Below, piece by piece: positions 33,830-44,828 of a stretch of DNA of 64,000 nucleotides. The first letter of the stretch is position 1. The number at the start of each line of letters is the position of its first letter. This DNA comes from Choristoneura fumiferana. Its lineage: Eukaryota; Arthropoda; Insecta; Lepidoptera; Tortricidae. The stretch is taken from assembly GCF_025370935.1 (NCBI RefSeq), contig NC_133481.1, positions 21,048,528 through 21,112,527 on the forward strand, in the 5' to 3' direction. The translations under genes were made by a program, and so were the position numbers. The notes under the pieces are model-generated. The model did not search any database. It saw only the letters and a list, made by a program, of their open reading frames with translations, and had not been told where the DNA came from.

Positions 33830-36073
33830 ATGGGTGACAATAAAGAGTTATTACCCCAGGAGGGTACCCTTCGGGGAGAATCCCTCACCGCTAACATCCC
33901 GCGGTCAGCCCCATCGTATTCTGGGGGGCAAAAGTCACTTCGTGGGCCCTCAAAGCCCACGTTTAGATTTAAGTTCGCCGGCGATACAGATCGCCGAACG
34001 TAGAAGTGTGCCATTGCGCGACTGCCACGTGCACCTCATAAGGCAGAAATCGCCAAACACCTCAAACCAAGAGCCCGAACTGAGGGCAAACACAAGCTCG
34101 GACGTCAGCTTTGCTTCCCAGGGGACCGGAGGTCGTGAGTCCTCTGGTAAAAGCAAACTTGAGAATATTCCGGAGGGAGCTGAGCGGGTGAAGCAGAAGC
34201 GGAAGAGATTCCGCCCTGCTTCATCCGTGCTCAGCTCAAGCGATGAAGAGTCGACAGGTCTCTCAGCTGAGGGACAAAGACCACAGACGAGAGGCAGAGG
34301 TCGCCCACCTACTACAGGCAAGTACGCTGGTCTTGCGAAAGCGAAGGAGGCCTACAACCGTGCCCTGCGAGAAGAGCTTCGGCTTAAGGCAGAGTTAGAG
34401 GTGCAGGATATGCAAATCTCGACCAGGCGGGGATACCAGAGAGGCACCTCTGCGGGGAAGGACGACCAGGAGGGCACCTCGGCAAACAAAGACCTTGGCC
34501 AGCAGGTAACCGACAGCGTGGCCATCATTAACAAGGTCGCGGTTACCTCTAAAAACCTATCTGGAGGCTATATAAAATGCCTGAAAGATGCGGCTGCTGC
34601 AATTGCTGATGCCTTCTCGGAGCTCAGCAAGCGCACAGCCACTGATGAGACGGCTCGGCTGCAGGCTGACAACAATCGGCTGCAAGCCGAGGTGGCCAGT
34701 CTCCGAAAGGAGCTGGCCGATCTTAAAAGGGACTTCGAGGGGATGCGGAAGCAGGGTAGTCCGCAACCCCCTCCTACCGGACACGTCGAGACGGAGCTGC
34801 CCCCTGCGCAGCCTCCCTCAACAAGAATTGAGGAAAGCCGAGGTGCGGGAAATCCATCAGCAATGGATATGGACACGCTGTGTCAAGCGGTTATGGCCCA
34901 AGTCGGGTCGTACCTGGACGCCCACCTGGCGGGCATCCAAGACCGGCCCTTACCGGAGAGGGCCGTCCAACAAGCCGCGGAGGATGCTGCTTCTGGCCAT
35001 GCCTCGGCTGGTTCGAGGCGGAAAAATGGGAGAAAAAAGAAGAGTAAGAAGGCGGAAGGGGATAAACAACCACCCCACTGCCCCCGCCGCTTCCGCCGCC
35101 CCCACCGCCCCCACCACCTGAAAAACCTGACAAGTGGACGAGGGTGGAAAAGAAAGGAAGGCGGAAGAAATCGAGAAATCGAAAAAAGAAGGAGGTCGAC
35201 ACTCCGAAAGGCAAACGGAAGAAGGGAGCCAACAAGCTCCGTCCGCCTCGCTCAGCAGCAGTCGTGATGACGCTGCTGGAGCCAAAGGCGACAGAAAGTG
35301 GGGCAGACTTTGGCTCAGTTCTTGCGGATGCCAAAAGGAAGATAAGACTGGAGGATCTGGGCATCTCTGGCCTCCGTCTGAGAAAAGCCCAAACCGGGGC
35401 ATATATCATGGAGGTACCCGGTACGACAAGTGGCGACAAGGCCGATGCATTGGCCAAAAAACTAGCCGAGGTCACGGACCCAGCATTAGTACGTGTATCG
35501 AGGCCCATCAAATGCGCAGAACTGCGTATTTCGGGCCTAGATGAGTCCGTCCTGTCCACCGACGTAGTGACGGCGGTCGCTCGCGCAGGGGGCTGTGCGG
35601 AAGCTGACATTAGGCCCGGAGAGATTATTTACGGTCGCTCCGGTCTAGGAACGATATGGCTGCGCTGTCCTATTCCGGCGGCGAAAAAGGTCATAGAGGC
35701 GGGAAGGCTGCTGGTGGGCTGGGTGTCGGCGCAGGTCAAGCTGCTCGATGCCCGCCCCCTGCGCTGCTTCCGCTGCCTCGAGGTGGGCCACGTGAAGGCA
35801 AAGTGTAAGGCCGCGGTGGACCGCAGCCTGCTTTGCTACCGCTGCGGATGTCCCGGCCACGTGGCAAACGCATGTATCGCAGCACCACACTGCGTGCTGT
35901 GCGCGGAGGCCGGGTTAGCGGCCACTCACAAGGTGGGTAGCAAGGCGTGCAACCCGCACAAACCCAAGCGGAGCAGAGCTGATAAGGGACCACAATCCTC
36001 TTCGCAGCCAGACACCAGGAAGGGCAGCACAACCGAGCCCCGGGCCGAGGAGGATGGAATGGTAACCGAGTGA
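33830..36073 (+). pseudogene. TRAS-like ORF1 (Gag-like), element A
   Basis: Homologous to ORF1 of copy C. The start is ATG at 33830, because the reading LPQEGTLRGESLTANIPRS just after it is conserved in family Y. The frame is broken at a G6 run (about 33922; copies D and E have G8) and again in the proline-coding C-run near 35075-35115. Domains: a charged N-terminal half, a Leu-heptad segment LQADNNRLQAEVASLRKEL, a Lys/Arg- and Pro-rich stretch, then CFRCLEVGHVKAKC, CYRCGCPGHVANAC and a third Cys/His motif near the end. It would bind element RNA and localise it to telomeres in an intact copy. Confidence 0.8.
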
Positions 36074-36075
36074 TT

Positions 36076-39000
36076 ATGGCCCCTACTCCAATCCATTACT
36101 TACAGGCGAACATCAACCACTGCGCCAGAGCCCAGGATCTTTTGTTCCAGAGCATGGCGGAGTGGTTGATTCATGTCGCTGTAGTTGCCGAGCCATACTC
36201 GGTGCCGTCCAGGGACAACTGGGTGGGGATTTGGACAGCCTCGTAGCGCTGGCCACTCAACCATCGGCGGGTCTGCGCCGCTCGAGAGAGTGGTGCGGGG
36301 CCATGGCTACGTGGCTGCCAACATTGGCAATACTATGGTTGTAGGGGCATACTTCTCGCCGAACAGAGCTCTTGCTGAATTCGAGGTGTTCCTCGATGAA
36401 GTGCGGGCTCTGATCGGCAGAAGCAACCCGGAACTACTGCTGGTCGCGGGGATTTTAACGCCAAATCCGTGGCGTGGGGGTCCCCCGTGACTGACGCGCG
36501 CGGCCATACGCTTGTGGAGTGGGCAGTGGCTACGGGGTTGGAGGTCCTTAACCGAGGAACGGTAGACACGTGCGTGCGGCAACAGGGTGGCTCCATCGTG
36601 GACATCACGTTCGCCAATGCCGCCCTGGCGCGCCGTGTCCAAGGCTGGGAGGTGATGGAGGGAGTGGAGACGCTATCGGACCACCGTTATATCCGATTTG
36701 AAGTCTCCACCCACCATACTACCTCGGACGGCCTAAGCCGTCCCCGACAGGGAGATAGCCCAAGATGGGCGGTCAAACGGCTTGACCGTGACCTGCTGCA
36801 TGCGGCGGCCTTGGTCCAGGCGTGGCCGGAAGCGCCCGAAGGAACGTTGGAGGAGCAAGCCGCATGGCTTGGTGAGGCCATGGCTCAGGTGTGTGACGCT
36901 GCGATGCCGCGGGTCAAGCCCGCAGGGCCGAGGCGGAGTGTGTACTGGTGGTCCGCAGAGCTCACGCAGCTGCGCAAGTCTTGCGTGGCTGCGAGACGCC
37001 AGTACACCAGGAGCCGAAGGCGGAGGAGGCGAGACCTAGCGGCAGAAGAGCGGCTATACGCAAGCTACAGGGCAGCCAGCCAAGCCCTAAGCGCAGCCAT
37101 TGGCCGAGCCAAAGACCTGGCGGAGGAGGAAATGCTGGAGACATTGAACAGCGACCCGTGGGGGCGGCCGTACAAGTCGGTGAGGTGTAAACTTCGCCCT
37201 TGGGCCCCCCCACTCACGCAAAGTCTCCAGCCGGACCTCGTGAGCAGCATCGTGGAAGCCTTATTCCCGCATAGAGGCGAACACCGGCCCCCGCGGATGG
37301 CTCCGGCGTCCTCACGCGAGGAGGACGTTCCACCCGAAGTGACCGATGTAGAGCTAGGAGCGGCGGTGCTGAGGCTTAAAGCCAGAAACACTGCCCCTGG
37401 TCCCGACGGAACTCCTGGCCGCGCCTGGGTGCTAGCGCTGGGCCCTTTAGAACCAAAGGTGAGGGCACTCTTTTCCGCATGCCTGACACAAGGCGTCATA
37501 CCACGTTCGTGGAAATGCGGTAAGTTGGTGCTCCTTCGTAAGGAAGGGCGACCGGCTGACTCCCCCTCGGGATACAGGCCGATCGTACTTCTCGACGAGG
37601 GAGCGAAACTATTTGAGCGGGTTGTCGCGGCCCGCATCACTAACCACCTAGAGGAGCAAGGGCCGGACCTGAGTGCGTACCAGTTCGGATTCCGTCGGGG
37701 CAGATCCACCATCGACGCAATTGCGCGGGTGAGGGCCTTGGCGGATGATGCAGTTTCCCGGGGAGAAGTGGTGCTGGCGGTGTCTTTGGACATAGCCAAC
37801 GCGTTCAACACCCTTCCCTGGGAAACGATCAAGGAGGCGCTCAGGTTCCATAATGTACCGGAGTACCTGCGCAAGGTAGTGGAGTCGTATCTCTCCGAGA
37901 GGACGATACGGTACCCCACGCAGGGAGAGTGGGTGGAACGCGAAATGTCGTGCGGTGTCCCACAGGGGTCAGTCTTAGGACCGCTCCTGTGGAACATCGG
38001 CTACGACTGGGTGCTCCGTGGTGCCAATTTACGGGGGGTCGACGTAACGTGTTACGCCGACGATACCCTCGTTACGGCCCGCGGTGCCACCTTTCGCGAC
38101 GCGGCCCTGCTGGCCACTGCCGGCGTGGCCCACGTTGTGGAGAAGATCCGGAAGCTGGGGTTGGAGGTTGCCCTCCATAAGTCTGAGGCTATTTGCTTTC
38201 ATGGGCCCCGGAGGGCACCTCCAGCAAATGCAAGCATAGTGGTGGGCGGAGTCACCATCGGCGTCGGGAGGACGATGAAGTACCTGGGACTCGTCCTCGA
38301 CAGCCGGTGGGACTTCGAAGAACATTTCCGGCGCTTGGCTCCGAAGCTGGTGGGCACGGCATCGGCACTGAGCCGGCTGCTCCCGAACGTGGGCGGGCCA
38401 AAGGCGGGCTGCCGCCGACTGTACACAGGTGTTGTGCGGTCGATGGCCCTGTACGGGGCACCCATATGGGTAAATGCCCTTTCCGCCCGGAACAAGACCC
38501 ACTTGCGGCAACCGCAAAGGGTCATGGCGGTAAGGGTATCGAGGGCGTACCGCACCACCTCGTTCGAGGCGGCCTGCGTACTGGCGGGCACCCCACCGTG
38601 GGAGCTGGATGCCGAAGTGCTAGCCGACGTCTACCAGCGGGTAGCCGAGGCGCGCGCCAGAGGGGAACGGCCCTGTCCGGAAGAGATAAGGCGGTGGAGA
38701 GACATCTCACGCCAAACTCTCTTCCGGAAATGGCTGGAGGCTCTGGAGCGGCCGAGCGCCGGCCACTGGACCATATCGGGAGTCCGGCCCGTCTTGGAAA
38801 GATGGGTCGACAGGACATGGGGTGTTGTCTCCTTCCACCTAGCGCAGGTACTGTCGGGGCATGGCTGCTTCGGCAAGTACCTGTGCAAGATCGCAAGGAG
38901 GGAGACAACACCAATGTGCCACCACTGCGGCGGGGCGGAAGACACCGCGCAGCATACGTTGCAAGTGTGTCCCGCTTTTACAGACCAGCAGTCCCGCTTA

Positions 39001-39218
39001 AAGGCAGTCATGGGAATGACCTCTCGCTGCCGGCCGTCGTTAAATCCATGACCGACAGCGAGAGGTCGTGGATCGCCATGGCCTCCTTCTGCGAGGAGGT
39101 GATGGCGATCAAAGAGGGAGCGGAGCGTGAGCGGGAAGAGGACCCGACCTCTCAGCCCATGCGCCGCAGGCGAGTTGGGCGACGGCGGTTGAACAACAAC
39201 CGCGCAATCCCGCCCTGA
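36076..39218 (+). pseudogene. TRAS-like ORF2 (endonuclease-reverse transcriptase), element A
   Basis: Begins two bases after the ORF1 stop. The endonuclease part is broken by single-base losses at about 36220, 36273 and 36455 (just at the DFN motif). From 36469 it is open through GSIVDITF, SDHRYI, the RT motifs AVSLDIANAFNTLPW and CGVPQGSVLGPLLWN, YADD (near 38053) and CHHCGGAEDTAQHTLQVC. A missing T near 39010 shifts the frame again; the homologous end PxRRRRVGRRR is in another frame, ending at 39218. As given it cannot encode a full protein. Confidence 0.8.
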
Positions 39219-39538
39219 TAGGGACTGCGGGTGACGGGCACGGGGAAGCCCGTCCTCCGCCGGAAACGTCCCCGAGCTGGTAGGCGCGCCAAGTGTTCCG
39301 GCGCGCCTACAGCGGTGGTGTGGTGGGCTTCAATCCCACCTGAGATGTGTCCATTGCTGGACAACTGCCGTGTTGCCGGGCCATGGATGTGCATAGTTCC
39401 CACAGCCCGGCTGCGATACGACAGCGATGAGGAACACCCTGGGGTTTTAGTGGGTACACCGCCCCCTTCTGGGGCGGGATTCCCACATGCCCACCGGTCT
39501 CCCCGGGCCGGTGATATCCTTAAAGGATTTCCCCAGGT
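39219..39538 (+). promoter_or_regulatory. 3' UTR of element A with conserved hairpins
   Basis: Contains GTAGGCGCGCC/GGCGCGCCTAC (39280-39290 and 39300-39310), a perfect 11-bp stem also present in C and D. It ends with the two-hairpin terminal structure (stem GTGGG 39450-39454 with CCCAC 39482-39486, then ACCGG...CCGGT) and GGATTTCCCCAGG before poly(A). Confidence 0.6.
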
Positions 39539-39561
39539 AAAAAAAAAAAAAAAAAAAAAAA

Positions 39562-39618
39562 GGTTAGGTTAGGTTAGGTTAGGTTAGGTTAGGTTAGTTA
39601 GGTTAGGTAGGTTAGGTT
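39562..39618 (+). repeat. Telomeric (TTAGG)n array, about 57 bp
   Basis: GGTTAGG units with two shortened ones (GGTTAGTTAGG, GGTAGG), between the poly(A) of A and the C7 start of N. Confidence 0.9.
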
Positions 39619-41585
39619 CCCCCCCGGGGGGGTGCAATGTCGGATTCCTCCTCGCGTGCTCGGGCGTTACAACTTCCCTCTATCCGAAGCTTTGGCTTCA
39701 TGGGGCGGGAAAGTGTAGCGTCTGGGCCTGGTGCATCCTGGGCAACGATGGCTAGTAAATTCACTCGTGGATTTGCTAGCCAGCGGCCAATATCTGACTG
39801 GGGGGGAGGGTTGTTGGCTTGGCGAGGAGAGCTTAAGGGTCGGGGGTGATCCTTGCCAGCCAACGGGCCTGCGGGCTCACAAGAGGGCGGGCGTTTCGCA
39901 TTTTGGCGAACGCTCTTTTTAGACGGAGGCGAGCCCTTGCTTCTGCCTGTCCTGAAAAGGACCGGTACTAAGTAGGGGTGAGCCCATCGGGCGGAGGGCG
40001 TAAGCTCAAAGCCGGGGTGGCGCAGTCCTTTTAAGGGCTGTGGTCACTGGACATGACGATGACTGACTCTGACGTGACTTGGGGGGGTGGGACTGCGAGG
40101 ATTCGGCAACTACTACGTGCTCTTCAATGTTACGATTCCCCCTCTTTGAAGGGCAGGCACTGCGAGCCTAGGGAGGAGTAAGACTTGGAGCAGCATGAGC
40201 GTTACGATTCCCCCTCTTAGAAGGGCAGGCACTGCGAGCCTAGGGAGGAGTAGCGCTCGGGTGATTGACCTGTAGTACTTTGTCAATTTTGGGGAGGGGC
40301 TTTAGCAAGCTGGGGAGGGGCGTTTTTACAGAGGACTTGGCATCTGCTACGTGCTCTTCAATGTTACGATTCCCCCTCTTTGAAGGGCAGGCACTGCGAG
40401 CCTAGGGAGGAGTAAGACTTGGAGCAGCATGAGCGTTACGATTCCCCCTCTTAGAAGGGCGGGCACTGCGAGCCCAGGGAGGAGTAGCGCTCGGGTGATT
40501 GACCTGTAGTACTTTGTCAATTTTGGGGAGGGCTTTAGCAAGCTGGGGAGGGGGTTTTTACAGAGGACTTGGCATCTGCTACGTGCTCTTCAATGTTACG
40601 ATTCCCCTCTTTGAAGGGCAGGCACTGCGAGCCTAGGGAGGAGTAAGACTTGGAGCAGCATGAGCGTTACGATTCCCCCTCTTAGAAGGGCGGGCACTGC
40701 GAGCCCAGGGAGGAGTAGCGCTCGGGTGATTGACCTGTAGTACTTTGTCAATTTTGGGGAGGGGCTTTAGCAAGCTGGGGAGGGGGGTTTTTACAGAGGA
40801 CTTGGCATCTGCTACGTGCTCTTCAATGTTACGATTCCCCCTCTTTGAAGGGCAGGCACTGCGAGCCTAGGGAGGAGTAAGACTTGGAGTAGCATGAGCG
40901 TTACGATTCCCCCTCTTAGAAGGGCGGGCACTGCGAGCCTAGGGAGGAGTAGCGCTCGGGTGATTGACCTGTAGTAGTTTGTCAATTTTGGGGAGGGGCT
41001 TAAAGCTAAGGAGGGTTTTGACAGAGGGCTGTCAAATTTCGGGGAGGGGCATTTCGCTCTTTCTTTTTGACGGGGTGAGCCGAGCTGAGTACCTGTTCTC
41101 ATTAGACAGGGAAAGGTAAGGGTGAGCCATATCGGGCGGAGGGCGCTTGCCCAATGATGCCGGGGTGGCGCAGCCCTTTTCAGGGCTGTGGTCACCGATG
41201 GGGGCGAACCTGAGCGGAGTACCTGTTCTCATTAGACAGGGAAAGGTGAGGGGGAGCCCTCGGGCGGCACAGCGGGCGAGGGCGAGGAATCCCGGACCCG
41301 CATTGCACGTGCCGTCCTGGACGAGCGCCCCTAAAATCCTAGGGGCGCAGCGCCCCAATACCATCTTGGGGCGCAGAGAGGAAGCCCATCCCGGGCTGGC
41401 CTGCGGCGTCGCGGTGAAATGTTCGCGATCCCGTGGCGTCCGCACAAGGGCCGAGAGGGTAAGGTCGTGTTGTTTTTAGTCGGTATGCCCCTCTTGGGGA
41501 GAGCCCGACAGACCCCACCCGCTGCCTCGAGCGGGGGACATGCATAAGGCGCATTTTCAGCACGTTAAAAAAAAAAAAAAAAAAA
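39619..41585 (+). mobile_element. Element N: non-coding telomere-inserted retroelement, about 1.97 kb
   Basis: Has the same boundaries as the TRAS copies: GGTT then C7 at the start, poly(A) (about 41567-41585) then GGTT at the end. No frame resembles ORF1 or ORF2. After C7 comes G7 and sequence unlike the X or Y leaders. The body holds a four-copy 233-bp tandem repeat (40114 to about 41040) flanked by a ~70-bp direct repeat (39978-40049 and 41122-41195). The last 110 bases fold like the X and Y 3' ends. Best reading: a non-autonomous element that uses TRAS machinery, or an internally deleted third TRAS family. Confidence 0.75.
40114..41040 (+). repeat. 233-bp tandem repeat in element N, four copies
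   Basis: Units start at 40114, 40349, 40581 and 40814 (ACGTGCTCTTCAATG). Each contains two related halves with GTTACGATTCCCC...GGGCACTGCGAGCC, so the half-unit of roughly 70-75 bp occurs eight times. Copies differ by few bases; the last one decays. Confidence 0.9.
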
Positions 41586-41971
41586 GGTTCCCCCCCGGGT
41601 GTCGCCACCTTGTCGTGGTGGGGGGGCTTGAGCCCTCGAACTTCGAGCATTAAGCTCGAAGGGAGGGGGCGACCAAGAGCGGCACAGCCCCGGTTGCGCC
41701 CACTATGGGCCTGGCGGGGCAGGCGCGCCCTAGTGAAAGGGTGCGCCACAAACTGCTCCTCGTCTCCCCTGCAGCAGGGGACTACGGGGATGCAGCGGCG
41801 GTGGGTTGGCTTCCGGTACACTATGCTCTCGTCAGAGAGCGTACCGGAAGGCCGACGAAGTGCGGGCAGCAGCGCATCATACTGCGGGGGAACTCACCCC
41901 TTAACAGCATAGAGGAGCTCTACTCCCCAATTGAGCCGGAGGACCCCACCTCCCTAAACAAGGACGACGCA

Positions 41972-44828
41972 ATGATGGAAAGTTCAATAAAGAATTCATT
42001 ACCCCAGGAGGGTACCCTAACGGGAGAATCCCTCACCGCCATCGCGCGGTCAGTCCCTTCGTATTCTGGGGGGGACAAATTGAACTTTGAGGGCGACAGC
42101 CCAGGACTAGGGAGCTCCGACTCCCACCCGACGACCACATGCTTGAACCAAGGAACGATCCCGCTAAAACATGACGACCCAGCTAACGGAAAAATGGAAA
42201 AAAGAGAAAAGGGGGCTGTCTCGCGCCATACGTTGCGAGATAGCCTCGGACGATTTACCCGCCGAACAGAAGTGGAGCGCGGAGCCAGCGAGCGGGAGGG
42301 GAGGCCGGAAGAAGCCGGGACTCCGGAAACCGAGGCTCCGAATGCACTCACGGAGGACTGCACTGAGAGCGAGAGGGCCGGCCCCCAGAACGAGCTGTCT
42401 CTGGAGGATGGCCCTCTGGCTGCGATGGAGCGTGATTGGCGCACTTGCCTCAATAATGAGCCTTTGGGGGAGGACCCCAACATGGACGTGGCCAGCTTCC
42501 GCCTACAGTTCCCAGCTTTAAAGGGGAAAAAAAGGGTGGAAGTTATGCGCCCCGTGACGATCTCGGACGCATCCGATTCGGAGGAGGGGGAGGCGAGGTC
42601 GTCTGCCTGGATGGAGCTGGAGGCGGACCTGCCCGAGGTCTTCCTGGGGAGCACGCCTGTAGTAGGCTCCACGAGGAAGAGGCCCCCTGGACCAATAGTG
42701 GAGGGACCCGTGTCGCCCAAGGTCGGCTCTGCGCGCAGGGGCGCAAGTGGCAGGCGCCAGTCGGTGCGCAGTCGCTCCCTAGGTGCACACAAGAGCCACC
42801 AGTGGGGCTCGGAATTGGAGTCTGTGGAAGACTCGGACGAGGGGCTCACCCGTCACCCGAGTCACAGCAACATAGAGGAGACCCCAGTATTGGCGTGGAA
42901 AACCACAAAGGGTCGCGTGACGACAAAATCGCTGCCCAAAAGCGGCCCTCCACGCCAGCCGACACCGGACCCAAGGGCCAGCCACGAGGATGAGCGCCAA
43001 GAAGACGGAACTGAGACGGTAGCCCAGCTCCAGCCGTATCTCTACCCTCTAGTACCAGCGGAGTCCGATGAAGAGGAAGGGTACCTTCCAGCTCCCCCCC
43101 CTGCTGAGACACGAGAAACTCTGGCCGATACTGCACTTCGACACATAACAGAAATGTATGAAGAGGTCCAGAAGTGTAGCAAAATCAAGGGGGGCGTGCG
43201 CGGGGCTATAAATAAAGCCTCTGCTGGGGCTCTCCGTGCCATCGAGGAGATGCGCCACATGACGGCCAAAGACGAACTGCGCCGACTCTGCGCGGACAAC
43301 AACAGACTCGCTCGGGAACTGGAGGCCGTCCGAGCAGAGCTGAAGGCGTTCAAAGAGGCATTCTCGGAACTGCGCAGGGAACGGGTCTCACTGGCCAGAA
43401 CATCGGCCACCAGAGAGACTGACGCGCACTCCCTCAGGGAAGTGATGGAGGAAATGAGGCGTGAACTCCTCACTTCTTTGGGGGGAATGATAAACGCGCG
43501 CCTAGAGGACTTGGAGTCGCGTCTCCCACCGGAACCGGTGTTAAGGCCGCCCCTAGCAGCGGACAAAAGCAACAAGCCGCCGCCACGCCCACGTATCCAA
43601 CCTGGGAGCGGACTTGATACTTCCTTCCAACAGAGGAGGAACGAGGAAACCGGCGCCCCCCCTACTCCGCCCCGGGGGGCATAAAGAGCCCAGCACGAGG
43701 CTCAACGGGCCAAAGCCTGGGCCCAAGCTCCAGCCTCAACCCAAGGCCGGAACTAGCCGGCGAGAGGAACCCATAACTGGAAGCAGCCAACGAAAGCTGG
43801 CCAGTAGGGGAAAAGCTGCAGCACATCAGCAGTCAAAACCCCTACTGAAGGAGAGTCAGAAACCCACTGAAGGAGGGGCAGCGACACCCAATGCACTTGC
43901 CCAATTGGCCGAGGACGAAGACCCCACACCGTGGACCACCGTGGTGAGAGGAAGGGGGAGAAAGGGGAAAGCCCCCAAACAACCGACCAAACCAACCCCG
44001 CCAAAGAAGCCGCAGCCACGCACAATCAAAATCACCGCCCCGCGCACGGCAGCAGTGGTCCTTACGCTGAGGGAGGGCACCCAGACCACCTATGCCGCGC
44101 TCTTAGCCAAGGCCAGAGCCAATATTAAACTGGCGGAGATCGGGCTGGAGTCAGTCAAGGTGAAAACCACCATGACCGGCTCCAGGCTGATGGAGATGAC
44201 AGGCGAGGAGCCGGAAAAGCTTGCAGATCTCCTCGCGGAAAAACTGCGTGCGGTAATTGGCGACCAGGCGGAGATCACTAGGCCAACCAAAACGGTTGAT
44301 CTAAGGATCTCTGGTCTGGACGAAACCGTGGCTCCAGAGGAGGTGGCAGCCGCTATTGCGGCTAAGGGAGGCTGCCCTCCCGAACAAGTGAAAGTTGGGG
44401 CAATAAGGGCCAGCTTATGGGGGAAATGCTCGGCCCTTATTAGATGTCCAGCGGCGGCCGCTAAGGTCATCGCCAACCTGAGGAAGGTGACAGTCGGCTG
44501 GAATACGGCCACCATCACGCCAGTACAGGCCCTACCCATGCGCTGCTATAGGTGCATGGCGCTGGGCCACACGAGAGCGCTTTGCCCATCAGAGGCGGAA
44601 CATGGCGCAAAGTGCTTTCGCTGCGGCGCCGATGGCCATCTAGCTGCCGCATGTAAAGGCCAACCTAAGTGCGCAGTATGCGCGCATGCGGGGCGCCCAC
44701 ATGCGCACATCATGGGAGGGACAAAATGCGTCCCCCCTTCCGTCAGAGGAAAGGCCCCTGCGAACGGGCCCCCCCCTCGTGTACCTAGCCAAAGGGCTGC
44801 AGAGGAGCTCGAAATGCAAGAAACTTAA
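41972..44828 (+). pseudogene. TRAS-like ORF1 (Gag-like), element Y2
   Basis: I choose ATG 41972 (or 41975) because the following LPQEGTLTGESLTA matches the family X start; an upstream ATG at 41705 lies in the leader. Open to 43684, where the C7/G6 region (about 43648-43680) shifts the frame by one base; it continues in the other frame to the stop TAA at 44826-44828. The N-terminal two thirds are acidic and Ser/Pro-rich, with a coiled-coil-like segment LCADNNRLARELEAVRAEL. The C-terminal part has CYRCMALGHTRALC, CFRCGADGHLAAAC and a further CAVCAHAGRPHAH motif. It forms the RNP with element RNA by family analogy. Confidence 0.8.

Larger units (their letters stand above)
29465..39561 (+). mobile_element. 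TRAS-like element A (family X), split by an LTR retrotransposon
   Basis: The first 19 bases (29465-29483) are the element's 5' end, CCCCCCCGAGTGTCGCTAC. The rest resumes at 33184-33187 (duplicated CTAC) and runs through a 640-base leader, ORF1, ORF2, 3' UTR and poly(A) (39539-39561). Without the insertion the element is about 6.4 kb, the same size as copies C and D. It is flanked by GGTT on the left and a TTAGG array on the right. Confidence 0.85.

Noticed and set aside
37065..37997. 310-codon antisense frame opposite TRAS-like ORF2 (same at 52370-53302)
   Set aside because: It mirrors the codon structure of the RT on the other strand and has no recognisable domain.
40114..41040. CRISPR-like array
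   Set aside because: Units are 233 bp without unique spacers, in a eukaryotic telomere array; it is an ordinary tandem repeat.
41920..42849. 309-codon antisense frame opposite Y2 ORF1
   Set aside because: Ser/Pro-rich shadow of the coding strand.
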